Shown: in pieces, positions 43,590-51,741 of the stretch
Position numbering within the stretch: position 1 is the first letter of the stretch
Layout of the letters: each line of letters opens with the position of its first letter
Source: Candidatus Methanoperedens sp. BLZ2
GTDB taxonomy: Archaea > Halobacteriota > Methanosarcinia > Methanosarcinales > Methanoperedenaceae
Reading direction: 5' to 3'
Assembly (NCBI RefSeq): GCF_002487355.1
Contig: NZ_NTMG01000017.1
Span: 1 to 64,000 of the forward strand
DNA length: 64,000 nt
Program-made: the position numbers and the translations under genes
Notes under the pieces: generated by a model
Database searches by the model: none
Seen by the model: the letters and a program-made list of their open reading frames with translations, nothing else
What the model was told of the DNA's origin: nothing

Positions 43590-44759
43590 ATGATTAAAAT
43601 GGAAACTAATACAATATATCCACAAGTTATAGGAACAAGAGAAGACAGGGGAAGGGCAATAGCTGAAAAAGATAGACAGATCATGCGAATGAATGACCAT
43701 TCTTATAAAGTAAAATCACAGTCCAGTGATATTCTTTATGACATAACACAAACTGAGACTGGTTGGAAATGTAATTGTCCTGACCATGAAACAAGAGGTG
43801 TGAAGTGTAAACACATTTTCGCTGTGGAGTTAGTCTTTAACTTGAGAGAACAAGTAAAAAAAAATGTAATCCACCCACTTGAAATTACTGATTGTATCTA
43901 TTGCCATTCGACCAATATTAAGAAATTCGGGGTTCGGCATAACAAACACCATGATGTTCAGAAATATCAATGCAGAGATTGTAAACAGTATTTTTCATTC
44001 AATATTGGTTTTGAGAGATTAAAACACAATCCTCAAGCAGTAACAACAGCTATGCAATTATATTTTAGTGGTGAATCACTCAGAAATACAAAAAATTCAC
44101 TGAAATTGATTGGAGTTCAGGTATCACACCAGACAATTTTCAATTGGATTGAAAAATACACCAATCTCATGAAACAGTATGTCGATAAACTAAAACCAAA
44201 TGTTGGCAGTACATGGAGAGCGGATGAAGTGTTCATAAAATTCAGCGGTGATACAAAATATCTATTCGCTTTGATGGATGATGAAACAAAATATTGGATT
44301 GCTCAGGAAGTCGCTGAAACAAAGTTTAAGCACGATGCCAGAAGCCTACTCCACGAAGGAAAAGAAATTGCCGGAAAAAGACCCAATGTGCTCATTACTG
44401 ATGGATTGCCAGCTTACCATGATGCCTTCAATAAGGAGTTTTATACAAACACATGCCCTCAATCCAAGCATATCAACGCTATAAAACTGGATGGGGATAT
44501 GAACAACAATACAATGGAAAGATCAAATGGGGAAGTAAGGGATAGAGAAAAAGTGATGAGAGGTTTAAAGGTAAAAGATACTCCGATTCTTCCAGGATAC
44601 CAAATATTTCATAATTACATAAGACCACATCAGACATTAAAGGGAAAGACACCAGCGGAAGCTTGTGGTATTCAGGTTGAGGGCGATAATAAGTGGATAA
44701 CGCTAATCCAGAATGCAACCTTCGATTCAGCGAATAGAAAAAATAACGGTGCTAACTAA
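43590..44759 (+). CDS. DDE transposase with N-terminal SWIM zinc finger
   Basis: 389 aa. Residues about 45-80 carry a SWIM zinc finger (CNCPDHETRGVKCKH). Residues about 100-135 form a zinc ribbon (CIYCHSTNIKKFG...YQCRDCKQYFSF). Then comes an RNase H-like DDE domain of the IS6/IS240 group: WRADEVFIKF (Asp), LITDGLPAY (Asp) and NTMERSNGEVRDREKVMRG (Glu), ending FHNYIRPHQTLKGKTPAEACG. Intact. The predicted promoter overlaps a TCGTACGA palindrome. It mobilises the element whose ends lie at 40150 and 45143. Confidence 0.88.
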   Translation: MIKMETNTIYPQVIGTREDRGRAIAEKDRQIMRMNDHSYKVKSQSSDILYDITQTETGWKCNCPDHETRGVKCKHIFAVELVFNLREQVKKNVIHPLEITDCIYCHSTNIKKFGVRHNKHHDVQKYQCRDCKQYFSFNIGFERLKHNPQAVTTAMQLYFSGESLRNTKNSLKLIGVQVSHQTIFNWIEKYTNLMKQYVDKLKPNVGSTWRADEVFIKFSGDTKYLFALMDDETKYWIAQEVAETKFKHDARSLLHEGKEIAGKRPNVLITDGLPAYHDAFNKEFYTNTCPQSKHINAIKLDGDMNNNTMERSNGEVRDREKVMRGLKVKDTPILPGYQIFHNYIRPHQTLKGKTPAEACGIQVEGDNKWITLIQNATFDSANRKNNGAN

Positions 44760-45017
44760 TTCTTGTTTTTTTTCTTTTTTATCGAATAATTTTCGTTTCT
44801 CTCTGAATAAATAAATTACCCAAAGAATAATTTGCATCGCAATAGTTAACTTAATTATAATTTCTGAGTAGAAGATACCTATATCTCCAGTAGGTGCTTT
44901 TAAAACATTTATATACATTGAAGCACTCATTAATAAAATTCCTAACAATAAAAAAGAAGTTGTTTTCTTTTTAAAAGCTTCTCCAAAATGTTTATACTCT
45001 TCAATTGCTTCAGACAT
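44727..45017 (-). CDS. Small two-helix membrane protein of the transposon
   Basis: A 96-aa protein with two membrane segments (TTSFLLLGILLMSASMYINVL and IIKLTIAMQIILWVIYLF) and a basic C-terminus. A TATA-like TATATATTT lies about 30 nt upstream of the ATG at 45017. It is convergent with, and overlaps by 33 bp, the transposase gene. It lies inside the terminal repeats and so travels with the restriction system. Function unknown. Confidence 0.5.
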   Translation of the reverse strand: MSEAIEEYKHFGEAFKKKTTSFLLLGILLMSASMYINVLKAPTGDIGIFYSEIIIKLTIAMQIILWVIYLFREKRKLFDKKEKKQELVSTVIFSIR

Positions 45018-45143
45018 AAACTTAATATTCTACGGTGTTAAATATATATCTTTTGATGATAATATCATGATGATATTATTTTTGGAAAAACCAGCAAACG
45101 AATTTTGACAGCATCCCTCAGCAAACGTAGATTTGACAGAACC

Positions 45144-45152
45144 TGATTATTC
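45144..45152. repeat. 9-bp target duplication, right
   Basis: TGATTATTC directly after the right terminal repeat, identical to 40141-40149. Confidence 0.85.
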
Positions 45153-45294
45153 CAGTAAAATCTGAGATTTTTGCACAGGAGATAGCTGTAAAGAAATAAG
45201 AATCTCGTAAACGATTTTATTCATATCATATCCATTATGTTTAAGATGTTCACTATTGCGGGGAAAAAATTGAACTGTGCAGTAAAGATAATAT

Positions 45295-45424
45295 GAGACT
45301 GTCGGATAAGTCCTGTTTTTTGGGTTTTAGAAATAATAGTCCAAACTCGATGTGCCAATGCATATCGGTTTACTTGGATTAATATCTTAGAATGTTCCAA
45401 TTTTGGTACTTTTCCGACAATCTC
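45295..45424. mobile_element. MITE-like 130-bp insertion
   Basis: Inverted ends of 17 bp, GAGACTGTCGGATAAGT (45295-45311) and ACTTTTCCGACAATCTC (45408-45424), differing at two positions. A 5-bp direct repeat AATAT flanks it (45290-45294 and 45425-45429). It has no coding capacity. It probably depends on a transposase elsewhere in the genome. Immediately right of it a reading frame of about 30 codons (LFQETRNKLENIWEEKEKQ...) runs to TAG at 45521-45523 and may be the tail of a gene it broke. The rest of 45153-45593 shows nothing else. Confidence 0.65.
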
Positions 45425-45593
45425 AATATAAAAGAATTATTTCAGGAAACCAGGAATAAGTTAGAAAATATATGGGAGGAAAAAGAGAAACAGAACAAAG
45501 CGCGCGAAACTGAGAACAAATAGAATAACACGAACAAACAAAAAAATAAATAGTTTTAAGACAAAAGATAATTAATATGAATGTGAGGAATTT

Positions 45594-45797
45594 ATGGTAG
45601 ACAAAATAACCAAAGATAACAAATTAAACGATGTAATAACAAAATATCCAGCCACCAGGGATGTATTTATCAAACACGGAATGCCAAAATATGTGGGACG
45701 ATTGCCATCCGAAAATCTGGAATTTTTCTGCAGGATGCACAGGGTGGATATTAATCAATTGCTTGACGAATTGAATAAGGCAGCAGAGACGGCATAA
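45594..45797 (+). CDS. DUF1858-like small protein
   Basis: 67 aa: KLNDVITKYPATRDVFIKHGMPKYVGRLPSENLEFFCRMHRVDINQLLDELNKA, the DUF1858 fold also found at the N-terminus of ScdA/hybrid cluster-associated proteins. GTGAGG lies upstream of the ATG. Probably a partner in redox or NO-related metabolism; it is coupled with the 4-TM protein that follows. Confidence 0.7.
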   Translation: MVDKITKDNKLNDVITKYPATRDVFIKHGMPKYVGRLPSENLEFFCRMHRVDINQLLDELNKAAETA

Positions 45798-45824
45798 ATA
45801 TAAAATTTTCAGCGAAGGGAAAAC

Positions 45825-46226
45825 ATGGAAATACCGCTTAAGTTTGCCTGGGCAAGCCTGGTTTATTTGCTCATAGGCAGCACCATGGGATTCATAATGG
45901 TTTTAAACTCATCACCACTTACACCCGCCCACGCTCATGTGCTTCTCATAGGCTTCGTTTCAATGATGATATTTGGTGTGGGGTACCATCTTCTACCGGT
46001 ATTCGCAGGCACTGACCTGTACAGCCTCGGCCTCGCCGAGATACAATTCTGGCTTCAGAACATAGGGCTCATTGGCCTTGCTTTCACCATGCCCTACAGG
46101 TATGCAAGTAACAGCTATCTGCTCGGGACAGAGGTATTTGGTTCGATATCGCTTCTGGCAATTTACATCTTTGTTTATAATGTGGCGCGTTCGATCATAC
46201 CGCCAAAAGAAATAAAGAAAAGTTAA
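45825..46226 (+). CDS. Four-helix membrane protein resembling part of a heme-copper oxidase subunit
   Basis: A 133-aa protein with four hydrophobic helices. FAWASLVYLLIGSTMGFIMVL and PAHAHVLLIGFVSMMIFGVGYHLLPVFAG resemble helices of cbb3/NOR-type catalytic subunits, with two His in AHAH and one in GYHLLP as possible haem ligands. Too short for an enzyme on its own. It follows the DUF1858 gene by 27 bp with GAAGGG upstream. Such pairs occur near nitrogen-oxide genes in other microbes, as I recall. Its stop overlaps the convergent PAS relic. Confidence 0.65.
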   Translation: MEIPLKFAWASLVYLLIGSTMGFIMVLNSSPLTPAHAHVLLIGFVSMMIFGVGYHLLPVFAGTDLYSLGLAEIQFWLQNIGLIGLAFTMPYRYASNSYLLGTEVFGSISLLAIYIFVYNVARSIIPPKEIKKS

Positions 46227-47075
46227 GACTTTTCTTCAACCTTTCTCAAAATCATTAAAAAATGTTGCTTGCCTACTGCTGGCAAAGGCGCTAAAATGAT
46301 ATAAAGACCGAAAGCCAGGGCAAATATCGTATCAAGGGTTGCTTTCTGTTCATCTTCGAACAATTTCTCGGACGGTAGTTACGACAGTGATTCCTTCCTT
46401 ATTTTCAATTGGGCTCATGTTAATCTCAACCGGGAACTCGCTCCCATCTTTATTCTTTGCAAGTGAACCAAAGTGAAGCGCTCAGGTATCAGCATATCAT
46501 ACGGTTTACCAAGGAGCTCTTTTCGTTTGTAACCAAATATTTTTTCAGTCTGTGCGTTCACAAGAAGGATATTGAATTTGCTATCTATTATCACGATGGC
46601 ATCTGGTAACGATTCTATAAATCTCTGGAAATTTTTCTCAGCCCGCTTGCGCTCTGTTATATCGCGGACAAGGGCCATCACGACGGTTCCTTTTTCGGTT
46701 CCAAGTGGTCCGAGAGCTATATATACGGGAATTTCGCTTCCATCCTTTCTTATAGCATATAATTCCAATTGGGTGCCCAGAAAGCGGATAATTGGTTTGG
46801 ACATATAATTATTGCGCTGCTCCACATGCAGCTTTCTGAAGCGTTCTGGTACAAAGGATCTCAACGGGTTTACCGAATACCTCATCCGTGCTATAACCAA
46901 ACATCTTCTCAGCTTGCTTGTTGATCTGTACAATGTCCCCGCCGCGGTTTACAACTACAATAGCGTCAGGTGCAAACTGGAAAAGACCTTCAAACATTGG
47001 TTTGGTTTTAAAAGATTCTGCTAGTTCATTTAATTCACTTATGAGTTGCTCTATTGTCTTACTTTCATCTCCCAT
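46223..47075 (-). pseudogene. Frameshifted double-PAS sensor protein
   Basis: ATG 47075 opens a PAS domain (FQFAPDAIVVVNRGGDIVQINKQAEKMFGYSTDEVFG). Near 46860 the frame shifts into VPERFRKLHVEQRNNY...AIRKDGSEIPVYIALGPLGTEKGTVVMALVRDITERK and a second PAS (FIESLPDAIVIIDSKFNILLVNAQTEKIFGYKRKELLGKP). A second shift near 46480 leads to KNKDGSEFPVEINMSPIE and a tail ending at 46223. There is no kinase domain. Two frameshifts make it a pseudogene unless sequencing errors are involved. It probably once sensed redox or small ligands. Confidence 0.7.
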
Positions 47076-47245
47076 ATTGGAACCCCCCAGAATAGTTGCA
47101 AATAACTTAACAGACCTGAGGTATCGGTTTTGTCATATTTTAATACTCATTCAAGACCAAATAATTATCGATTAGGATTTTAATGGAGCATCTGCTTTTA
47201 GAAGTTCCTAAATATAAACCATAAGAGTGGATCAAGTGACCATAG

Positions 47246-47785
47246 CTAAATCCAGTATTCAGGATATTTTCTGTCTTTTGAGAGGTTATTCACCAAAAGG
47301 GCAACGATTAGAAGAATAAAAGCACCAAGACCGGCAGGCATGAAAGCATAGAGATAACCCAGCCTGTGTATATTATCACCACTGATTACAGCAATCAATG
47401 AGGTTGCACCTGCCGGAGGATGGAGAGTTTTTGTTATGAGCATTGCTGAAATTGCGAGTGATACGGCAAGTGCAGAGGCAATCCAGATGGTCTTGCCGAA
47501 TGATTGATAGCATGCTACACCTATAAGGCCTGATATTATGTGTCCTCCAATAAGATTTCTGGGCTGGGCAAGAGGACTTTTGATTGCACCAAAAACAAGG
47601 ACTGCCGAAGCACCGAATGAGCCTATGATTAGAGTCAAGTCTCTCGGTTCAAAGTATTGCGAGGAGAGATACCCAATTATACTGATGCCAATAACAGAAC
47701 CAAGCCATGACCAGAATACCTCACTAAATCCAACTCCGGGTGGACTTCTGGTGCTGCCCCTCATTTTCGAAAAATATTCTTTCAT
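47246..47785 (-). CDS. HPP-family membrane protein
   Basis: A 179-aa membrane protein with about four to five helices and the signature LHPPAGATSLIA (His-Pro-Pro), plus GSFGASAVLVFGAIKSPLAQPRNLIGGH. HPP proteins include plastid and bacterial nitrite transporters, so nitrite movement is a fitting but unproven role beside nitrate-reduction genes. The start overlaps the CBS gene stop by 4 nt. Confidence 0.82.
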   Translation of the reverse strand: MKEYFSKMRGSTRSPPGVGFSEVFWSWLGSVIGISIIGYLSSQYFEPRDLTLIIGSFGASAVLVFGAIKSPLAQPRNLIGGHIISGLIGVACYQSFGKTIWIASALAVSLAISAMLITKTLHPPAGATSLIAVISGDNIHRLGYLYAFMPAGLGAFILLIVALLVNNLSKDRKYPEYWI

Positions 47786-48363
47786 TGTTTCCTCATAAAC
47801 CGGATTATGTTTGCCCTTGAGATTATTCCAATGAGCTTATTCTCCTCATCAACTACAGGGAGCCTTTTGATTCTTTTTTCATCCAGAATCCTCGCTACTT
47901 CCCTGATATCAGCCTCAGGTTTTATTGTTATTGCCGGTGAGGTCATTACATCAGCAACAGTTTCACAATTTTTGCGTCTTGGAATCGGCTCTCCAAGTAT
48001 ATGCATTAGAATATCCTTGAATGTATGATCGCTCTTTATGCCAGCCATGCAAAGAATGTCAGCTTCTGTGACAATACCGATCACATGATTTTCCTCATCA
48101 ATCACAGGCATTCCGCTGATCTTATTTTCTGAAAGGAGCCCTGCAGCCTCATGGAGACCTGCATTTTTTTTAATAGTTATAACGTCTTTAGTCATCACAT
48201 CGCTGACAGGAATCTTAAGTGCAATTCTTTCTTTTGCATGCTTCAGTGCAATTTTAAAAATTATCTTGAGGTCTTCCTCAGTAATGTCCACGTATTGATG
48301 CAGTTCCTTCAAAGCCGCTTGAAGGTCTTCACTTTCAAGTTCCAGTTCCTGCATAATACTCAC
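47782..48363 (-). CDS. CBS-pair regulatory protein
   Basis: A 193-aa protein with an N-terminal helical region (about 1-50) and two CBS domains: VSDVMTKDVITIKKNAGLHEAAGLLSENKISGMPVID and VADVMTSPAITIKPEADIREVARILDEKRIKRLPVVD. It binds adenosine nucleotides in known members. It overlaps both neighbours by 4 nt, forming an operon amidohydrolase-CBS-HPP, and may gate the HPP transporter, as CBS modules do fused to channels elsewhere. Confidence 0.88.
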   Translation of the reverse strand: MSIMQELELESEDLQAALKELHQYVDITEEDLKIIFKIALKHAKERIALKIPVSDVMTKDVITIKKNAGLHEAAGLLSENKISGMPVIDEENHVIGIVTEADILCMAGIKSDHTFKDILMHILGEPIPRRKNCETVADVMTSPAITIKPEADIREVARILDEKRIKRLPVVDEENKLIGIISRANIIRFMRKQ

Positions 48364-49088
48364 AACTCCAGTATGCGTCTCATATTTTCCCCCATAATAA
48401 GCTTTTTTTCATTCTCGGATATATTGAGCGATTTTATTTTTGTAAGTTCCGATTCCATACTGATATATGGGGAGTCTGATCCCATGATTATTCTTTCAGC
48501 ACCGAGATCCTCAACCGCTTCCTGGATAATCTCTTTTCGTGGCATGCCTGTTGTCTGAAGATAGATATTTTGGTGGTGTAAAGCCACTCGGAGAAAATCT
48601 CCTAACATGTGTGCCATGATTATCTTTGCGTCAGGGAATAAATCTGCCAGTTCTCCAAATTGTTCTGGTGGCGATTCCTTTTTACCTGAATCAAAGATGA
48701 TAGGAATGTTGAGCCTGTCTGCATTTTTGATAATGTCTTTTAGATTCTCGCTTCTGAGCGAGAACTTCTGGCTTGAGGGATGAAGCTTTAGACCAACAAG
48801 CCCAATCTCAACATCACGTTTTAGCTCTTCGACTGCTTTTTTCCCAAAGTTGGGGTCAAGCCGTGCAAAGCCTATGAGCCTGTCCGGATATTTATTGATA
48901 GCCTCTGCCGTCCTTTTGTTCGCCATGGAAAAAGATATTCCAGGATTTATCTCGTTGAACGGAAATATCACTGCCTTATCTATACCTAGCCGGTCCATTT
49001 CAGTCACTATTTCCTCGGCAGATTGCCTCTTTCCATCACCCCTATCCGGACCACCTACATGGTTGTGTGCATCTATTATCAATCCCAT
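48360..49088 (-). CDS. Amidohydrolase-2 family metal-dependent hydrolase
   Basis: A 242-aa TIM-barrel hydrolase: IIDAHNHVGGPD (HxH metal motif, about 4-14), GLKLHPSSQKF, a HMLGDFLRVAL segment, and AERIIMGSDSPY with the metal-binding Asp near the C-terminus. Substrate unknown. First gene of the minus-strand operon with CBS and HPP genes. Its promoter must lie within 49089-49190. Confidence 0.82.
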   Translation of the reverse strand: MGLIIDAHNHVGGPDRGDGKRQSAEEIVTEMDRLGIDKAVIFPFNEINPGISFSMANKRTAEAINKYPDRLIGFARLDPNFGKKAVEELKRDVEIGLVGLKLHPSSQKFSLRSENLKDIIKNADRLNIPIIFDSGKKESPPEQFGELADLFPDAKIIMAHMLGDFLRVALHHQNIYLQTTGMPRKEIIQEAVEDLGAERIIMGSDSPYISMESELTKIKSLNISENEKKLIMGENMRRILEL

Positions 49089-49192
49089 ATTATTTCTTTG
49101 TCTCCTTTTTATCTTCTCCGTCTAAGCAGACTATTGATGCAAAATCCATCAGTGCCACGCTGTGATTGCTTCAAATCCCGACACTGGTTTTG

Positions 49193-49279
49193 CTACTGTT
49201 CCTTCTGTGCTTCCACTATTCCTGAGAAACCCATGAAAATCAGGGTTACTGCAGCTAACCCAATCAATCTTTTATTCAA
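49193..49279 (-). pseudogene. Relic of a secreted protein (signal peptide, possible PGF-CTERM tail)
   Basis: AGGAGAT followed by TTG at 49279 opens 28 codons: LNKRLIGLAAVTLIFMGFSGIVEAQ..., a good signal peptide, then TAG. In the next frame the DNA reads VAKPVSGFEAITAW, and in a third frame INSLLRRRR. Together these resemble the P-G-F/helix/RRR pattern of archaeal PGF-CTERM anchors. It looks like a surface protein reduced to its two end signals and then frameshifted. Reading is tentative. Confidence 0.35.
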
Positions 49280-49516
49280 CTCTTAATCTCCTATCATGTT
49301 ATTTTTGAATGTTTTCAATCACATGTTCTTGATATTTTTAACAGATAAATCTAACTGCTATAACATATAGATTGAATTAGCTATTTTTATTATAGTTTAT
49401 AGTGGTTAAGTTTATTCGTGAGCGGTGAGTTAAAATTAATTGAATGCTCAACACCAAAAATAATACGATTAACCAAATAAAATCATAAAAATATAGAAGG
49501 AAATGGAGGATAAAAA
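49280..49516. other. Intergenic leader before mcrD
   Basis: No gene. AT-rich, with TATA-like AATAATACGATT... and ATAAAATCATAAAAATATAG near 49458-49495, and a strong GGAGG at about 49505-49509 before the ATG at 49517. Probably the promoter of mcrD and possibly of the Hdr supercluster. Confidence 0.45.
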
Positions 49517-50038
49517 ATGGTTCAAGCTAAAATAGCCAAGAATAAACCCATACAGATAAGAATATTCCCGGCTCGATTGTTACAACCGGAAACTGTTGAA
49601 AAAACCTTAAACGAGATTGATCATGTCAAAGGTGTGATCAGAATGCTCATTAATGGAAAAAGCCTTCCCAAAAAAGTCATGTGTGGACCCGGGACTGGCA
49701 CAGATGTAAACCATCCTGAAAGAAAAATAATTCATGTCGGAGATTGTGCTTTCGAATTGCACATAATGGTCGGAGAGATTTTAGTCGAAGTTGATGATGA
49801 ACGTGCAATGGATAGCGTCAAAAAGGCATGTGAACGGGTGCTTCCTTTTTCCTTTGAATTCAAACAAGGGAACTATATGAAGAGGAAACCAACTCTTACT
49901 GATTACGGCAAATATGGATTCAAAAGCAAGACTGATGAGAGAATCAATGTTGAAGACGAACGACTACTTGGCCTTATAGATCCAAATGCAAAAGCAGAGG
50001 ATACTTTTTGTATGATCTCTACTGAACAGGAAAAATAA
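49517..50038 (+). CDS. mcrD: McrD, methyl-coenzyme M reductase operon protein D
   Basis: A 173-aa protein. IQIRIFPARLLQPETVEKTLNEIDHVKGVIRMLINGKSLPK and GTDVNHPERKIIHVGDCAFELHIMVGEILVEVDDE are the McrD pattern. In methanogens and ANME archaea it accompanies methyl-CoM reductase and is implicated in its maturation. No mcrA, B or G genes are near, so this is a solitary or second copy leading into the Hdr cluster. GGAGG precedes the ATG. Confidence 0.85.
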   Translation: MVQAKIAKNKPIQIRIFPARLLQPETVEKTLNEIDHVKGVIRMLINGKSLPKKVMCGPGTGTDVNHPERKIIHVGDCAFELHIMVGEILVEVDDERAMDSVKKACERVLPFSFEFKQGNYMKRKPTLTDYGKYGFKSKTDERINVEDERLLGLIDPNAKAEDTFCMISTEQEK

Positions 50039-50149
50039 AGAACACAAATTGATTGACATTGTATCCTCATGAATTCAAGTATTAATTGAGGATGAAATTC
50101 TATCGAAATTTATGAACATTTAACCAGAAGTAACGATGGTGGATACGAA

Positions 50150-51178
50150 ATGAGTAACGTACAATCTTGTTATCAGTGCGGCAAATGCACATCCATATGC
50201 CCAATGCGCCGGGTTTCGAAGACCTCACCACGCAGTTCAATATATAATGCCAGTGTGTATGGGCTTGAAACGAAAGACATCTGGACATGCCTGACATGCG
50301 GCCTCTGTCCGATCGAATGCCCGCAGCAGGTGGATTTCCTTGGCTTTATACGTGAAGAGAGGAATGGGAAACAGCCTCTGGATATTGCTCATCTTGGTGT
50401 TTTTACGGAAATGGCGGAATTGAGCTCAAAACTGAACAGGAACATTCCCGATAAAACATCAGACTCGAAATATGGATTCTTTCCAGGATGTGTGGACTCA
50501 CTCGACCTGTTCCTTCACGATGTAAAAACCAATTTCGGGGAAATTACCACATCGTCACTCAAGCTTCTTGATAAACTGGGTATAAAACCGCAGGTCATGA
50601 ACATGAAATGCTGCGGTCATGATGTTCTATGGCAAGGGAAAAAAGATGTTTTCGATAGGTTAAAGAATTATAATAAGAAATCTATCAAAGAAAGCGGCAT
50701 TGATACCCTTGTCACAAGCTGCGCAGAATGTTACCGCACATTTTCGAAGGATTATGACATCGGAATAAAAGTCGTTCATACATCGCAACTCTATGATAAG
50801 CTTGGAATGAAGATCAATAAGCAAGTTACCTACCATGACCCATGCAGGCTTGGCAGGCACATGGGTGTATATGACGCACCGCGAAATGCACTCACTGCAA
50901 ATGGCGTGATCATAAAAGAGATGGAGCATTCAAAACAAAATGCCCTGTGCTGCGGGGTAAGTAATTTCATGAACTGCAACGAGCAGACAAAGGCGCTTCG
51001 CATTGCACGCATGAACGAAGCAGAAGCTACAGGCGCAAAGACCCTGATCACAACATGTTCAAAATGCCTTGCGCATTTTAATTGCCTTAAAACTGAAAAA
51101 GATGCAACAAAGAAGTATGATCTTGATATTGTGGACTTAAGCGTATTCCTTGCGCGGCAGCTGGAGGCGGGAAAATGA
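50150..51178 (+). CDS. HdrD-like heterodisulfide reductase subunit (HdrC-HdrB fusion)
   Basis: 342 aa. The N-terminus has two [4Fe-4S] groups (CYQCGKCTSICPM, CLTCGLCPIECPQ). Two complete CCG domains follow: FFPGC...KCCGHD...SCAEC and YHDPC...LCCGVSN...TCSKC, the sites of noncubane-type clusters that handle CoM-S-S-CoB. It is the layout of HdrD or of an HdrCB fusion without membrane partner HdrE in view. It overlaps hdrC by 4 nt. Redox partner is probably the HdrA pair downstream. Confidence 0.85.
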   Translation: MSNVQSCYQCGKCTSICPMRRVSKTSPRSSIYNASVYGLETKDIWTCLTCGLCPIECPQQVDFLGFIREERNGKQPLDIAHLGVFTEMAELSSKLNRNIPDKTSDSKYGFFPGCVDSLDLFLHDVKTNFGEITTSSLKLLDKLGIKPQVMNMKCCGHDVLWQGKKDVFDRLKNYNKKSIKESGIDTLVTSCAECYRTFSKDYDIGIKVVHTSQLYDKLGMKINKQVTYHDPCRLGRHMGVYDAPRNALTANGVIIKEMEHSKQNALCCGVSNFMNCNEQTKALRIARMNEAEATGAKTLITTCSKCLAHFNCLKTEKDATKKYDLDIVDLSVFLARQLEAGK

Positions 51179-51741
51179 TAAAATCAACTGATCTTGACCC
51201 GGATTTTAAATATGAAATATCCAGAGAACCGGGCGGCGAGAATATTAAAAAATGTTTCAACTGCACGGGCTGTACTGTTGGATGTCCGGTCACCGAAATC
51301 GATAAAACCTACAACCCGCGAATGATACTTAGAAAAGCCATCCTTGGCATGAGAAAAGAAGTGCTTTCTGATGAGTCACTCTGGCTTTGCGCTTCATGCT
51401 ATATCTGCTATGAACGATGCCCGCAGGATGTAAAAATAACAGAAGTCATTGGAGCTATACGCGCGATCGCACAGCGCGAGGCAAAAGCCGGCAAGATCAA
51501 GCTCACTAATCACAAACCGCTTTTTGATCATCTTTTCATTGACTCGGTCAAGAAGAACGGAAAATGGTATGAAGCAGGTGTGAGCGGCACATTCATGCTA
51601 AAGACAAAAGGTATAGGTGGAGCGATCGGTTATGCTCCAATGGGTCTTGAATTGTGGAAAAAAGGGAAATTAAGCATCCTGCCGCATACGATAAAAGGAA
51701 AAGGCGAGATCAAGCGCATATTTGAGGGAGTGGAAAAATGA
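51175..51741 (+). CDS. hdrC: Heterodisulfide reductase subunit C
   Basis: A 188-aa iron-sulfur protein with CFNCTGCTVGCPV (about 24-36) and CASCYICYERCPQDVK (about 77-92), two [4Fe-4S] clusters relaying electrons between HdrA and HdrB. Standard size. It overlaps both neighbours by 4 nt. Confidence 0.92.
   Translation: MIKSTDLDPDFKYEISREPGGENIKKCFNCTGCTVGCPVTEIDKTYNPRMILRKAILGMRKEVLSDESLWLCASCYICYERCPQDVKITEVIGAIRAIAQREAKAGKIKLTNHKPLFDHLFIDSVKKNGKWYEAGVSGTFMLKTKGIGGAIGYAPMGLELWKKGKLSILPHTIKGKGEIKRIFEGVEK

Larger units (their letters stand above)
40150..45143. mobile_element. Transposon carrying a restriction-modification system
   Basis: A 4994-bp element with inverted ends of about 54 bp: 40150-40203 and 45090-45143. 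Each begins GGTTCTGTCAAATCTACG; the first 24 bp are identical. Inside each end is a second copy of the CTGTCAAA-n-CGTTTGCT unit, so every terminus holds two direct subrepeats, probably two transposase sites. GG..CTGT.AAA ends recall the IS6/IS240 group. A 9-bp TGATTATTC duplication flanks it. Contents: specificity subunit, restriction-methylation subunit, winged-helix and AbrB regulators, DDE/SWIM transposase, small membrane protein. The S gene stops only 5 bp inside the left repeat, so cargo and ends are tightly fitted. Confidence 0.9.
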
